Assembly (NCBI GenBank): GCA_963678675.1
Contig: OY783196.1
Location: 26,576,827-26,640,826, forward strand
Origin: Xiphydria camelus
Lineage: Eukaryota > Arthropoda > Insecta > Hymenoptera > Xiphydriidae
Length of the DNA stretch: 64,000 bases
Direction: 5' to 3'
The notes beneath the pieces were generated by a model. That model saw nothing but the letters and a program-made list of their open reading frames with translations. It ran no database searches and had not been told where the DNA came from. Numbering within the stretch: position 1 is the first letter of the stretch; the number at the start of each line of letters is the position of its first letter. Below are positions 35,743-46,716 of this stretch, one piece after another. A program made the translations under genes and the position numbers.

Positions 35743-37030
35743 GGTACATTCTTAATTTATTGAAGATTTTTTTTTCGTTCCTTTCAACCCCATTCAATAA
35801 TTTGAATCATCCTCAAATATGTCCCGCAACTAGGACGTGTCCCGCTATTGAGACAGTTACCTCAATCCGTCGCTACTTCGAATCGCTTCAGCTGCGACGT
35901 GTTTCGAACACGTATGTCCCGTTGAAAGGCTACACGTATGCCGTTATCGTAGAGCGGCGTCAGAGTTCGTTTCTCTCCTCCGCGCGGGAGGTAAAATGCA
36001 ATCGGATTTCAGTATCGTTGCGTCCGTTCAAAAGCTTCGCAGTGAGAAGGTATATACATGTAGTGTGCCGCCGCAGTGGGCCGAGGGGAGGGCGAAACTC
36101 GAGTTCTCGAATGTAACCGACGATTGCGGTCAACTTTAATACGGAGTCTGGAGCGAATTCGTAAAATTTGCCGCGACGCGAAGACGAAAAACTTTATATT
36201 TTGCTTAATAGAGGGAGGCGAGAACTTTCCGCGGTGCTGTCGTCTGCAGTCAACGTGTTTCGCCGCTATTACGTGTGATCGCGGAGACCGTCGAGCGAGT
36301 TGGAATCGAGAAAACGACGCGAGGAGTTAATCGAACTATCGGATCCTCGGGTTAACCGACAACCACCGCGACGAGTAATCGGATGAGCGACCGATTACGC
36401 CGTCACGGAAAGACTGATACCGGCAAATTTTACTGCATTTACAATAAAAGAAGGTTTTCGGATGTTTTGGCGGTGCGGTACGGTGATGTTTCTTTTGAAA
36501 ACATTAAATCCTGAATGTCTGCGTTACAATTTAAAGGGAAATTTAATTTCTGACGAAGAATGGTTCTTCGGCACAGTAGGAAAATTCGAAAATCCTTATA
36601 TGCGTGCAGCTCTTTTATTGTAAATACAGTAAAATTCATTGGGGTATCAGTATCCCGTGCATGTAGATGCTCTATATCCTCACCGCGCGCTTATCGGATA
36701 AACACCGCAGAGTACCTGAGAATTAATACGCAGGTCGACCTCACCAGCGCTTTCCTATCTTCTACGGCAAGCTCGCGAAATAGAATCTCCTCTGAGAGAG
36801 GAGTCTTAAAATATGCAAGCACGCGGTGGACAATCCGATGGATCCTGGAAGAGGGAAATCTACTATCCGCGTATATATTTGTATATATGGCAACGTCCCG
36901 TGAGACTTCGCTTCTACTCGGCGTACACGCTGCAGAGACACGGTCACCTCCGTTACCGATCGCGCAGCGTCTAGCTTGGAAGATTACTGTGATTTTCACT
37001 GCATTTCCCTCCTTGCCCTTTTCCTGGAGA
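35743..37030. other. Unique sequence, no gene found
   Basis: Several 60-160 codon open frames on both strands; none has recognisable family sequence. Confidence 0.4.
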
Positions 37031-37032
37031 TA

Positions 37033-37444
37033 GACTGAGAAAGATGATTGGGTAAAAATGACGAAATGCGTCCGGTTAAACGCGTTCAGTTATTCCACAA
37101 CCGAAGTACAGGGTCTTCATAAATGATTACAGACCACGTGACCTGCGCGCACATCCAACCAACGATACCAGTCCGAGCTCTCGACCAATGGCATATGCGC
37201 GTAGGTCACGTGGCTTGTCACGTGGTCTGTAATCATCTATGAAGACCCTGTATTAGTCGACTGAATCACATATTTGATTCGATAACTAAATATTATGCAT
37301 TTAGCTGTACCGATCGGGTGTTTAGTTATTCTATCGAAAAAGTGGTCAGCTTGACTAATCAGACGGGGATGCCATATTTCGCCAAACAGTTTGGTCACCG
37401 TCTCCGGGATTTTGGTTAGATTGACAAAATTAATTTTCTCAGTG
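37033..37444. mobile_element. MITE family C, copy split by a 142 bp element
   Basis: The ends GACTGAGAAAGATGATTGGG and (inward) CACTGAGAAAATTAATTTTG are flanked by TA. The landmarks GGTGACCAAACTGTTTGGCG and ATATGGC are near the right end. Removing the insertion at 37109-37250 and its extra TA leaves exactly 268 bp, the length of the complete copy at 31586-31853. Confidence 0.85.
37109..37250. mobile_element. 142 bp MITE nested in family C
   Basis: Flanked by TA. CAGGGTCTTCATAAATGATT at the left and CAGGGTCTTCATAGATGATT read inward from the right; the arms continue through ACAGACCACGTGAC. Only one mismatch is seen in the outer 36 bp, so it is young relative to its host. Confidence 0.92.
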
Positions 37445-37558
37445 TACACTTACACCTCAGTCCGATATTCGCGATATCGCGGCATTCCTTCGCGAACTCT
37501 CGAATAAATCGTTTCATCTCTGCTCTTAACATGCTCCTGCGCGTATCGGTAGCTTTAA

Positions 37559-38084
37559 GGTTTCTCGAGCGCTATACTGAAAATAGTGAGAAATGCTTGA
37601 AAATGATTGCATTTTCGGTAGATTGAAGTAAAAAAAAAAATTCAGTTAAATTTTCAAATCTTTTAAGAAGCTCGTTGCAAAGATTTTTGAATAACAAAAT
37701 AACATACGTTCTTATGGGTTATAACCAACGAACCGCGATATTTCTGAGAAAAATAGTGAAAAAATTCCGAAATTTTTTGAACAGCAAGTTTAATGAACTA
37801 AAATCATTTGCACCAATTTTCGCGTTAATTAAGAAGCCAGTTATTTTGTTTATTAATTGTTCTTTACAAATTTAACCTTTGATAAGTCAATGTGGCGACG
37901 TTGCATGACGCACAGATGCGTGACCAGATGTTTTGAGCTCCATTTTTGAACTCACAGATACACACATACTACTGTACGTCAAACATTGTCGCCACATCGC
38001 ACGAAGAGCATACTCTAGAGTGTTACTGTACTTCAGTGGACTGACTTTCAGCAGGGAAAAAGCCCCTGTACCGCTCGAGAAACC
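37559..38084. mobile_element. TTAA-flanked MITE family A, copy 2 (526 bp)
   Basis: TTAA at 37555-37558 and 38085-38088. Both ends read GGTTTCTCGAGCG. Same orientation as copy 1 and about the same length. Confidence 0.92.
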
Positions 38085-38088
38085 TTAA

Positions 38089-38830
38089 GGGCGGCGAAGG
38101 CGATTTATCGAAAAATGCGCCTCGCGGCGCCCGTCCGGCGGACGCGCGTGTTTCCTTTGTGCGAAAAAAACAATAGCTCGGTGACGCCTGACGGAAACCG
38201 CGTCCCCCGTCGTCGGATATAGCTGTACGAACCCCGGAGTGCTTCTTCAGCCCTTGATAGACGAGCACAGGCCACGTGCACGCGTGCGAGAATTCCACGC
38301 GCGGCGCGGCCATCGTCATCGAAAGACATACACTTCCAGAACCGAAGAATCCCGTCCGTTCTTCGCTACATATGTATATCCACCCTTCCATCCTCGTCGC
38401 GGGTTACCGCAATTCCCACGCATTTACGAGCTCGCGCCCGTCCTCCCTTTAACGCAGGGATGGAGGTATACGACACTCGAAAAACTTTTCCGAGGGTCCT
38501 CGAGTCATCGTCGACATCATCATCCTCGTCGCGTCGTTGTTACGATCCCTCCGGTTTCTCCCTGCAACGCAGCCCCAGCCGATTCCGTGGGGATAATTCG
38601 CGCGCGCGAACCCTCGGATTTTTTTTTCGAGAATCGGTATCATCCTCCCGTCGCAGATATCCCTAGGAATTACATCGTCGTTTCCTTGTCGATCGGACCT
38701 CGTTGTGGCGCGAGCAGAGAGATGGTCGTCCTTCTACGTATACCGGAAGTCGCTTAAGTCGAGTAAAACTTCTGGATCGTACTACTCGTTTTTTCTTGCT
38801 CTACGAAAGGACATGTTCACCCGTACGACC
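38089..38830. other. Unique sequence, no gene found
   Basis: GC-rich; overlapping open frames up to 172 codons on both strands have no recognisable domain. Confidence 0.4.
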
Positions 38831-39026
38831 TAGGATAGACCGAGGGGTGAATCGGATCTCATAGATGTAAATATATTTCTTAAATCATGATGAAAACGAG
38901 CATTTCGATCGCTCGTATTGCTTTATCGGAAAGAAACAAAGTAATACGAACGATCGAAATGCTCATTTTCAACGCGATGTAAGAAGTACAGATCTGTGTG
39001 ATCCGATTCGCCTCGGTCTGTTCTAT
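38831..39026. mobile_element. Foldback of about 195 bp with a strong central hairpin
   Basis: Outer arms AGACCGAGGGGTGAATCGGA versus AGACCGAGGCGAATCGGA. Inner arms GAGCATTTCGATCGCTCGTA (left) and GAGCATTTCGATCGTTCGTA (right, inward) lead to a loop of about 13 bases around 38930. Confidence 0.75.
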
Positions 39027-39374
39027 TGTCTGTTGCAGAAGTTACGAGCCAATGTAGCACGTTCCGCATCGGTAGACGCACCCCTCCGTCCTTTGAGCTT
39101 TCCTGTAATTTCGTGGCAATGCAAATAGCCAAATCCGATTTAAATGGAGCTATACCAGTCCGAGAAACACGGGTAATCTCATTAACGGTTAAAGTGGCAG
39201 GTGTTCCGATATAGTTTCAATATTTTCTCGTATTTCTCCGAATAATCGAGGAGATAAACTTAAGCGGTACCGTTTAATTCTCTTCTTGGCTTCCGATATT
39301 GCCACAAACTTACAGGAAAGCTCAGCGCACGAGGTGCGCCCATCGATACGGAACGTGCAACACCGACGTGTAAA

Positions 39375-39490
39375 GCCGGGTCTTCACTGCGCGAAAAGAG
39401 AGAATAAGTGAGAAGAGGGAGCGCGAGAAAAAGAGGGGACATGACTCGCGCAACAGTTTCGCGTAGGATTTCGCGCAGTGAAGACCCGGC
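39375..39490. mobile_element. Short MITE, 116 bp, TTAA-type flank
   Basis: Ends GCCGGGTCTTCACTGCGCGA on both sides read inward. The right flank is TTAA and the left TAAA, consistent with one substitution in a TTAA target. Confidence 0.8.
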
Positions 39491-39494
39491 TTAA

Positions 39495-41239
39495 GTTTTG
39501 CAAGAGACGCTATATGTATGTATAATCCTCCTATATACGCCGCGTACGATCCTTTATCGGAATTCTCGTAACGCACGCGTGGGCGCGAGACTCTAATCGC
39601 GCGAGCGTCTATATACATGGTCGAGATGATTCGATTAGGCCCGCGCGACGACGATAATTGACGAACTTTGACCGAAGCCGCGCCGATGCGCAAAACAAAC
39701 GGAATTCCTATATCGACAGTCGCGCCGTTCCCAATTAGGACGATTAATGCGCCCGCGATGTGTTTATCAAGTTGGTCCGCGGGGCTGTTTCCCATAGGAA
39801 AACATCGGATACAGGCGTGTGATGGCCGAGTGAAGCCATGCGATCGATGGCGATGCGGGTCCAACGGGCGTTCACCATTGACAAAATCCGCGGGTTCTCT
39901 CCCCTGGAATATCGGGAAATTATCTTGGAACGCGCGCGTGTAATTCGAGTTGGCGCGGCGGAGATTCGCCGTTGTATTCGCGTTAACGAAAGTGCCTCGT
40001 CGAGTGATTCATTTTAGCGTGGAAGATGGAATTATAAATTTCGTATTTTTATATATTTTTTTCGATGCCGGAAGAAATGGATTCTTCTCGAGAGCGGCGA
40101 ATATCGCGATAAAAATGAAATATTACGAGTAATACAATTATTACAAATTACAAATTTCATATTTTTGTACTTTTATGCATGCTGGAAAGAGTAAATTCTT
40201 TTCGAGAGTGGCGAATATCACGATAATGACGAAATATTGCGGGTGATATAATATAATTACGCTCTATCAACGACCATTCGGTATACCGTGAGAATATAAA
40301 CAGCGTATTTATCTAACTTGGCATTGTGATTACGCTACCGATGAAGGTACCGCAGGAGAAAATGTTGAAAAATAAGAATCCACATTTCCCCCGCAGCGCA
40401 AGCGTATTATATTATACATATATATACGACTCGAGAAATTCTGCAGATTTGTATGCAGAGCTTTCCGAGTAATTATAACAGCGTCAAAGAGCGAAAGTCG
40501 ATCGCGAAAATGTTTCGTACTTCTTTCCGGCGTAGGTACATATATACGTATAGCACATCGGTCGGGGAAAAATTGACCAGAGCGCAGTCGAATCGGGGTA
40601 AATATTATTTTAATTTTTCATGAACTCCTCCTTCGACCCTCTCGTTAGGCGGAGGCGAATCCGTCGGGGGGGAAAACGCGGAAGCGGAACGAGGGTGAAA
40701 GTACCATCGAATGCCCCGAGGGGAACGAAACGAAGCTTCGGCATTTCAAATTACGCGTGGCTCCTTGTTTTTCGCGCCGCGGGTGAAAAATAACGTTCCA
40801 GCCTCGTTCAGCTCTCTCGGATCGGTCGAAAAAGCAAAGCTAATCGTCGGAGACGCGCGACGTAGCTGATGACCGTAGAGGCTTCTCCCTCGGCGAGGGT
40901 GTCGAGTCGTCTCTCGTTCGAAAAAAATTAATTATCTCCCAAGCAACGCGAAACTCGTCCGAGACGATCCGCCGCGCCCGACTCCCGAGTACAAATGAAA
41001 ACATCGACTCGATCTCGTCTTCCCCCGCTTTTTTTTCCCCCCTTTTCTTCTGCAGAACTCGCCGGCGGCGGCCTGTACACGTTATGACAGAAGTTAGTCG
41101 CTCGAATAAACGTACAATTTAATTTGCCCGCGAGCGTCCGTCGGATCCGCGCAACTTCCTGAGCGAAAATCTCGCGTCAAGCCGGTCCGCGCAATTTCTA
41201 CTGACTATTTTGCTTTGCGAGAAGCGGGCTGGATGTTCC
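39495..41239. other. Unique sequence, no gene found
   Basis: Contains a short direct repeat (40005-40120 resembles 40150-40250: ATTCTTCTCGAGAGCGGCG / ATTCTTTTCGAGAGTGGCG, then AATATCGCGATAA / AATATCACGATAA). Otherwise nothing recognised. Confidence 0.4.
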
Positions 41240-41535
41240 CAGAGAGACTTGTGCGATCACCACGACGTTCGTACAAATTACAATGATCGATTGTTGTAAA
41301 TGTCACGCTTATTTTGCTGCGTGAACTGGAGATATAAACCTTATTTTATTCTGATATAATTATTCTTAAATAAATCATGGAATTTTTATATTATAATGTG
41401 ATTCGAATTAATCGTTGTATTTATTGTGTGTAGCGACGGTATTTACGAAAAATTATTCTTATATCATAAAGAGCGTAACCATGATGCATCTGACGAACCT
41501 AATTTTACCTAAATTTGCCGTACAATTTACGCAAA
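41240..41535. repeat. Dispersed repeat family E, copy 1
   Basis: Matches 49075-49515 in order: TTCGTACAAATTACAATGAT, CACGCTTATTTTGCTGCGTG, ATTATAATGTGATTCGAA, GTAACCATGATGCATCTGA and GTACAATTTACG. Confidence 0.7.
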
Positions 41536-41540
41536 TTTCG

Positions 41541-41800
41541 CACGTTTGCGAGAAGACTGTCATAACTCAAAATTAGAATTGTCCAAAGCGACGACTTTGA
41601 ACGTTGAATTATTATATTACACGAGCGTTGACCATTTGCTGCCAAATTATGATAATTATCATGAAAATTCTATAATAATATTATCATAATCTGCCAGCAA
41701 ATGGTCAACGCTCGTATAATATAATAATTCATCTTTTAAAGTCGTTGCTAGGGACAATTCGAATTTTGAGTTATGACAGTCTTCTCGTATAAACGTGCGA
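41541..41800. mobile_element. Long foldback beside repeat E, about 260 bp
   Basis: Arms of about 110 bp. The left has AGAAGACTGTCATAACTCAA and, further in, GAGCGTTGACCATTTGCTG; the right has the same blocks inverted (CAGCAAATGGTCAACGCTC, TTGAGTTATGACAGTCTTCT). The outer flank CGCACGTTT is also mirrored. Confidence 0.85.
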
Positions 41801-42214
41801 TTTATCTGTCTGGTTTCGTTCGGCGTGTCTGACTCGTCGAGCGCCGTATCTACTTTCGCGTGTACCGTCCGCAACGCTAGGCAAATTATTGCCGCGCGCT
41901 GGACGTATATTTCGGTCGAGCTGTCCGGGATAACGTCACCGCGGATTATCGACGGGGTTGACCGCGAATCGATGGTTCGCGCGATTACACCTCGCGCCGC
42001 GGGATACCCGAGAGAGATACCGCGGCCTCCCGCGCACGCGTCTCCCCGCAATCCGCGAAGCTAATTAATCGTTGACGCGCGAAGGGGAGGAAAGGATAAT
42101 CGAAAGGTGTTCCGCTTCGTGGGGAGGGGGCGGGGGAGAAGTAATCGTTTATGAAATGTGTTTCGGCGCTTTAGTCGCGCAAAGTCAATAGGGTAGTTGA
42201 CTGATTTTTGTTTC
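41801..42214. other. Unique GC-rich sequence, no gene found
   Basis: No supported feature. Confidence 0.4.
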
Positions 42215-42525
42215 ATTAATTATTCGAAAAATCTGGAAAAAATTATCAACCCCCTATTTTTTCATTCTTCATTTTCGGCTTCATCCGAGCCGTAAAACGA
42301 CATTTGGAAACGCAGCACACGTCATCGTTCAGTAAACCTATCTCTCTCGCACTCGTTCGTTGACATAAGTGCGTCTTTCACGGCTCTTCGATGACGTCAT
42401 AATTGAGCAGAGAAAAATGCGCTTATAACTCAGCGAGTAATAATTTTGTCGGGCATTTTCTCTTTCACGGGATATTGAATATGTATACGCGGATTACAAA
42501 TTGAATTTAAAGATACGAACATTTT
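42215..42525. repeat. Dispersed repeat family H, copy 2
   Basis: Has the landmarks AAGTGCGTCTTTCACGGCTC, GATGACGTCAT (42389-42399, a full CRE octamer TGACGTCA), GCGCTTATAACTCAGCGAGT and ATATGTATACGCGGATTACA. Best-preserved copy for the CRE-like motif. Confidence 0.65.
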
Positions 42526-43530
42526 TTTCTAGTCCTTTCGCGCCCCGAGTAATATGCCCTCAGCGTGGAGCTCCTTACGGGGGTAGGTGATGTTGCGAGG
42601 ATTCGAACTACCCCCGATTGCTGTAAGGAGTGGCGCAGGAACGTGTTTCCCGCTCCGCGTGCCGCGTTGTCTCGTCGAAGGGTACGAGGAAATATTATTA
42701 TTATTATTATATTAATATTATTATTTATTGATTCGTGGAGGAAAATTGATTACCTCGGTGGAGGTTTTTTTTTTAAATTATGCGTTGCCAATTAAACTCG
42801 TCGGCGTGTGATCGTTTTTTATAGAAGGATAATCGAAGTGTCTTCGTATAATTAAATAATTTATTTTACGCTCGTCACATCGAGTGAAGGGCTGAAATAT
42901 GTATGCGTATCCGGAACACCAATTCTCACGAATACTTTGTAATAATCAGCTTGACTTGTTAACCCTCTGTTAATCGCTATGGGTCTGCCAGACCCATAGC
43001 GTCTTTATTTGCTAATTGTTGAAGAACTATTAGAGCCACACCATTGTCGCTTTGCGACATCTCAGAGGGATGTTCTAAGAATGATTTACTTGAGTCTCAT
43101 ATTCCGGTTTTTTATTTTTTAAATTTGTTTCAATAAAGTTGTAAATTATTTATTTCAAATCACTGTGTATATCGCAGGAAGAGAAGTTATTGTTGATCAT
43201 TTAATTTAATTTTAAACGCGTTACGATTATAAAAAATAAGATATTTACTGATATGGGTCTGAGAAAGGCGTCTCGTCAGCTGACGCGCCTATAACGAAAG
43301 TTTAACATTTTTTCTCGGAGATGTCACGTCCGAGCGAGTACGGAATCCTACAGAAGGTATTAAAGATTCATCGAAGCAACCACAGCCTTTTCCAGCGCAA
43401 GTTTATTAGCGTCGCAACGGGAAGTCCGCACGACGAATTCCAATAAGCCGTGCTGCAGGAGTTAATTAAATCCGTATTAGAGACGCGAGAAGCACGACGG
43501 GTGCACCCGCGGCTAAGTAGTAATATTCTA
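42526..43530. other. Unique sequence with two small palindromes, no gene found
   Basis: CCTTACGGGGGTAG (42570-42583) and CTACCCCCGATTG..GTAAGG (from 42609) form an interrupted hairpin. A 27-base palindrome around CTATGGGTCTGCCAGACC lies at 42975-43001. An ATT trinucleotide run lies at 42694-42708. Confidence 0.45.
42959..43001. mobile_element. Possible piggyBac-like terminus
   Basis: TTAA (42959-42962) is directly followed by CCCTCTGTTAATCG and the 13-bp-arm palindrome at 42975-43001. TTAA followed by CCC is typical of piggyBac-type ends. No matching opposite end was found within the neighbouring kilobase. Confidence 0.3.
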
Positions 43531-43531
43531 G

Positions 43532-43567
<36 letters not shown>
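43531..43567. repeat. CT microsatellite
   Basis: Continuous CT dinucleotides. A CG run follows at 43603-43617. Confidence 0.9.
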
Positions 43568-43573
<6 letters not shown>

Positions 43574-43997
43574 TCCTTCGTGGCTCCCCTTCCAGAAGGA
43601 GCGCGCGCGCGCGCGCTCGTAACCTATTGACACGAATGTCGCGGGTTTACCGCGCCCCGAAGAGGTGACCCGCGCGCGCGGCGAACTCCGACAGAATCGA
43701 GCCTCGTTACGGCTAATATAATTGTTGGCGAGACTCACGAGAATGCGCCGGCTAAATTGGCGAGTTATCGACTCTGACCGTCGTGGGAGCGGAAGACCAG
43801 AGGACGAATCAGGGGAAGACCTTATCGAATCGCTATTGATTACTAGCTGGTCTACCGGTGTTGCCTGGGTTTTGTTCAATATTGCTTAAAGGAGTTAGAA
43901 AGGGCAGCGAGGCTGGGTCTTCGCAAACCAAATGTAGACATTATTTTCCGCCTTCTTTTGAAGCATACCTACGTCTGCAAAATTTCATCGAGATTTT

Positions 43998-44192
43998 AGA
44001 TTTACTTGCCAGGAAAGAAACTTCAATCACTATTATCTCGTTATCTATTAGCTGTTGGCTCTCATACTTGTATAATACTTTTTTCAATATTACATTTTCC
44101 TCTACAATAAAGTATTATATCGATGTCGGCCAAAAGTTCATAGATAATGAGATAATAGAGATTGAAATTTCCTTGTTTGTTTCTCATACAAA
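43998..44192. mobile_element. Foldback family F, copy 2
   Basis: Arms TTTACTTGCCAGGAAAGAAA (left) and, inward from the right, GAAACAAACAAGGAAATTTC, both followed by TCAATCACTATTATCTC / TCTATTATCTCATTATC. Relative of 35532-35742. Confidence 0.6.
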
Positions 44193-44237
44193 AAACCCAA
44201 GTTAATTTTAGTTATTTTCAAATTTTACGTGTTAACA

Positions 44238-44460
44238 TAGTGTACCCCATATTAGGATAACGTATGCTCCTAATATGGGGCAGTGAAGCTTTTTTTCAAT
44301 GCTGCATATTTTCTTCTGCATTTTTTTTAAAACCTGTTTCTTCTCATTAAATGCTTAAAATGTGTTCAAGGAAACGCGAAGTTTATAGAAATAGTGTTTA
44401 AAAGCCACTACATTTTTTTATTATAGTGTTTTTAAAAAAAGTACCCCATATTTGGACACT
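44238..44460. repeat. Element with ACCCCATATT motifs
   Basis: A hairpin CCCCATATTAGGA / TCCTAATATGGGG (44245-44280) is followed 165 bp later by a direct copy, GTACCCCATATTTGGACAC (44441-44459). Probably a small transposon relic; ends not defined. Confidence 0.4.
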
Positions 44461-45379
44461 TTCCTCTAAATAAAACATACAGTTCTCTTTTCCCCTTTGG
44501 AGCAAATAACTCTGATGACGAACATTTTTTCTAAAACGCGTTAATTTACAGATCTCCGTGTGTCTCAATTGAAATGCCTCACTATGCGCGAGGCTGATTA
44601 CACAAGAACGTCGCGTCGTCCCCGCATTTAATTCGTCCGGACGCTCCCTCTATTTTTCCACCGATCCGCACGTATCGCCTCGCGGGAGAGGAATCTCACG
44701 TCAAATTAGATCCCGAGAGAAGCTTAATCGAAAGGGGGATGCCGCGATATTATCTCGTAATTGGCGGACCGAGAGAGAAGGGAGGGAGGCCGAGACGCGT
44801 GTATCGTCTTTGATCGGCGAGAATCGATTTCCCGACGGTACCTCTGGCTGTGTATTGCTAACGCACAGTCTCGTGTTTCGTCGTCGCTCTCGCTTGCGAT
44901 TTATTTTACCGTAGATCCTTGAATTTTCCGTGCGGCTACCGTTCGCGCAATCCGGACGAACTGCTCGTAGATCGAATTAACGCGGCGTCTCGCGAAATAA
45001 CAATTTGTATCTCACCCTACGACGACGACGGAGGCGACAATCACCGCGAGGTACGTACGGTACGCGTCGCCTCGCTCTCGCGCGCTGCACCGTTACCTCG
45101 GTTGCTCGGGGCGCCCTGTAAAAAGGGGGATCGGATTGCCACCAGTTGCCATCCCCCCACTCGGGTCGCGGCGTCGCCAAGATATACTTATGACTCGACG
45201 GAAACAAAACAAATATATGCGCGATGGAAACGCGTGGGTGGTGGGTGGGTAATTTAATGGAACGACGGGCAGAGCGTGAGAAATTAAACGGACTCGTCGT
45301 CCGTGCGTCTCGCGAACGGATTCTTATCTCTTTTTTTCGACAAAAACGCAGGGCCGAGATTTGATATATTTGGACAGAA
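44461..45379. other. Unique sequence, no gene found
   Basis: No supported feature; open frames here are unrecognised. Confidence 0.4.
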
Positions 45380-45650
45380 TTATCCGTCTTGTATTTTTTC
45401 ATTTTTCATTTTCGACCTTACCTGAGCTGGAAAACGATATTTTGAAATGCGATACACGTCATGTTATTATAAGTCTATCTTTTTCGCATTCATTGGTTAG
45501 CATACGTGTGACTTTTATGGCGTCTCGATGACGTTATCACGCAGTAGAGAAAAACGCGCTTAAAGCTCTGCGAATAATTATTTCTCTGGACATTTTCTTT
45601 TTCGCGTGACATTTAATAGGTAGGTATACGTATACAGATTACGAATTAAA
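45380..45650. repeat. Dispersed repeat family H, copy 3
   Basis: Shares TTTTTCATTTTCGACC, CTGGAAAACGATATTTTG, GGCGTCTCGATGACGTTAT, CGCGCTTAAAGCTCTGCGAA and GTATACAGATTACGAATT with the other copies. The CRE-like octamer has one change (TGACGTTA). Confidence 0.65.
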
Positions 45651-46716
45651 TGAAAGAACCTGAATATTGTTTTATGCTATAACCGAATTCTCGTCAGTAT
45701 TCGTCAAGAATTTAAAACGTCAAGACCACACTGAGTACTCCGCTCTCCTCCGATTCGAGGGTAATAATCGATCAGCGCGAAGCTTTTAAATGCGACGTCG
45801 AATCGAAAGGGTTTTCTTCCAATTGTCCCGGAGATTCTTTCACTACGCCATGCGTCCATTGAGAACCATCGAGCGGGCTAACTCCTGACGTCTCGGGCAA
45901 GCAAATGAACCGCACTGGGCGCGAGCGACGAACCTTTGACTCGAAATTGCCGTCGAGAACTTCTCGCTTCTCGAATGCCCACGCTCGCGGATTGTCCGAT
46001 CCTATTATCATTCGGTCGGAGCCGCTCGAGAGAGGTCCATTTTAATATAAGTACGATTTTCAGCTTCTTTCGAGAGAAGTGCGCCGTTGTCGGGAAATGC
46101 CTTTATTACGAGTCGCTTTTGTATGCAGAGAGTCAAAATTAAGCTTTTTCCCCCGGTATATTCGCGTTTCTCGCGTAAGCTGCAGGGGCGTAACGGCCGC
46201 GATTCCTCGGCCCTCGTGCCTGGCACGCTCGAGCGGAGTATGGAGTTCGAAAAACTCGCGCGGAACGGCTGGTATAGTGGTGGGTACACGCGGGTGGTAC
46301 CGACGTGTGTACATTGTTTTTATTCGTCGTTTCCGCTCCGCTGCCGATTATTTATATGAGACGTGCACGCTTATCCCCGCCCGTAGCCCGCGGGTCTCGT
46401 ATCCCGAGCTCATGTTACATCGTACGGTTAATATCCCAGAGGCGCACATAATCATCACTGCATTCGCGTTAACCGCAGGCGCTCGTATCCTCTCGAATAA
46501 TTCGGACGGAGAGCGTAGGACGAATCGTCGTTGTGGGACGCTTTGATGAGCTCGTTCGAGGAAAGCTCTGGAAATTGACGTTCTCTCTCGAGTGTGATAC
46601 GGCGACGTCAAAGATCGTATCGAATATCCCTTCGGAAAATAAAATCGAATTAAATTTGCTCGTATATCCGACAGAAGTAGGGGTGGTCGGAAGCGACTCG
46701 TCTATAAAGAAAAAAA
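45651..46716. other. Unique sequence, no gene found
   Basis: Open frames up to 155 codons on the plus strand (46079-46546) do not resemble known proteins. Confidence 0.4.

Noticed and set aside
37675..37875. Recurrent 65-codon frame MQRFLNNKITYVLMGYNQ also seen near 55.0 kb
   Set aside because: It lies within copies of the 525 bp family A MITE and recurs because the copies are similar. Its length and content fit no transposase.
42570..42640. tRNA-like tail (GATTCGAAC block) on the minus strand
   Set aside because: The neighbouring bases do not form a T-arm stem or acceptor stem, and no anticodon arm fits. The pairing present is a simple interrupted hairpin.
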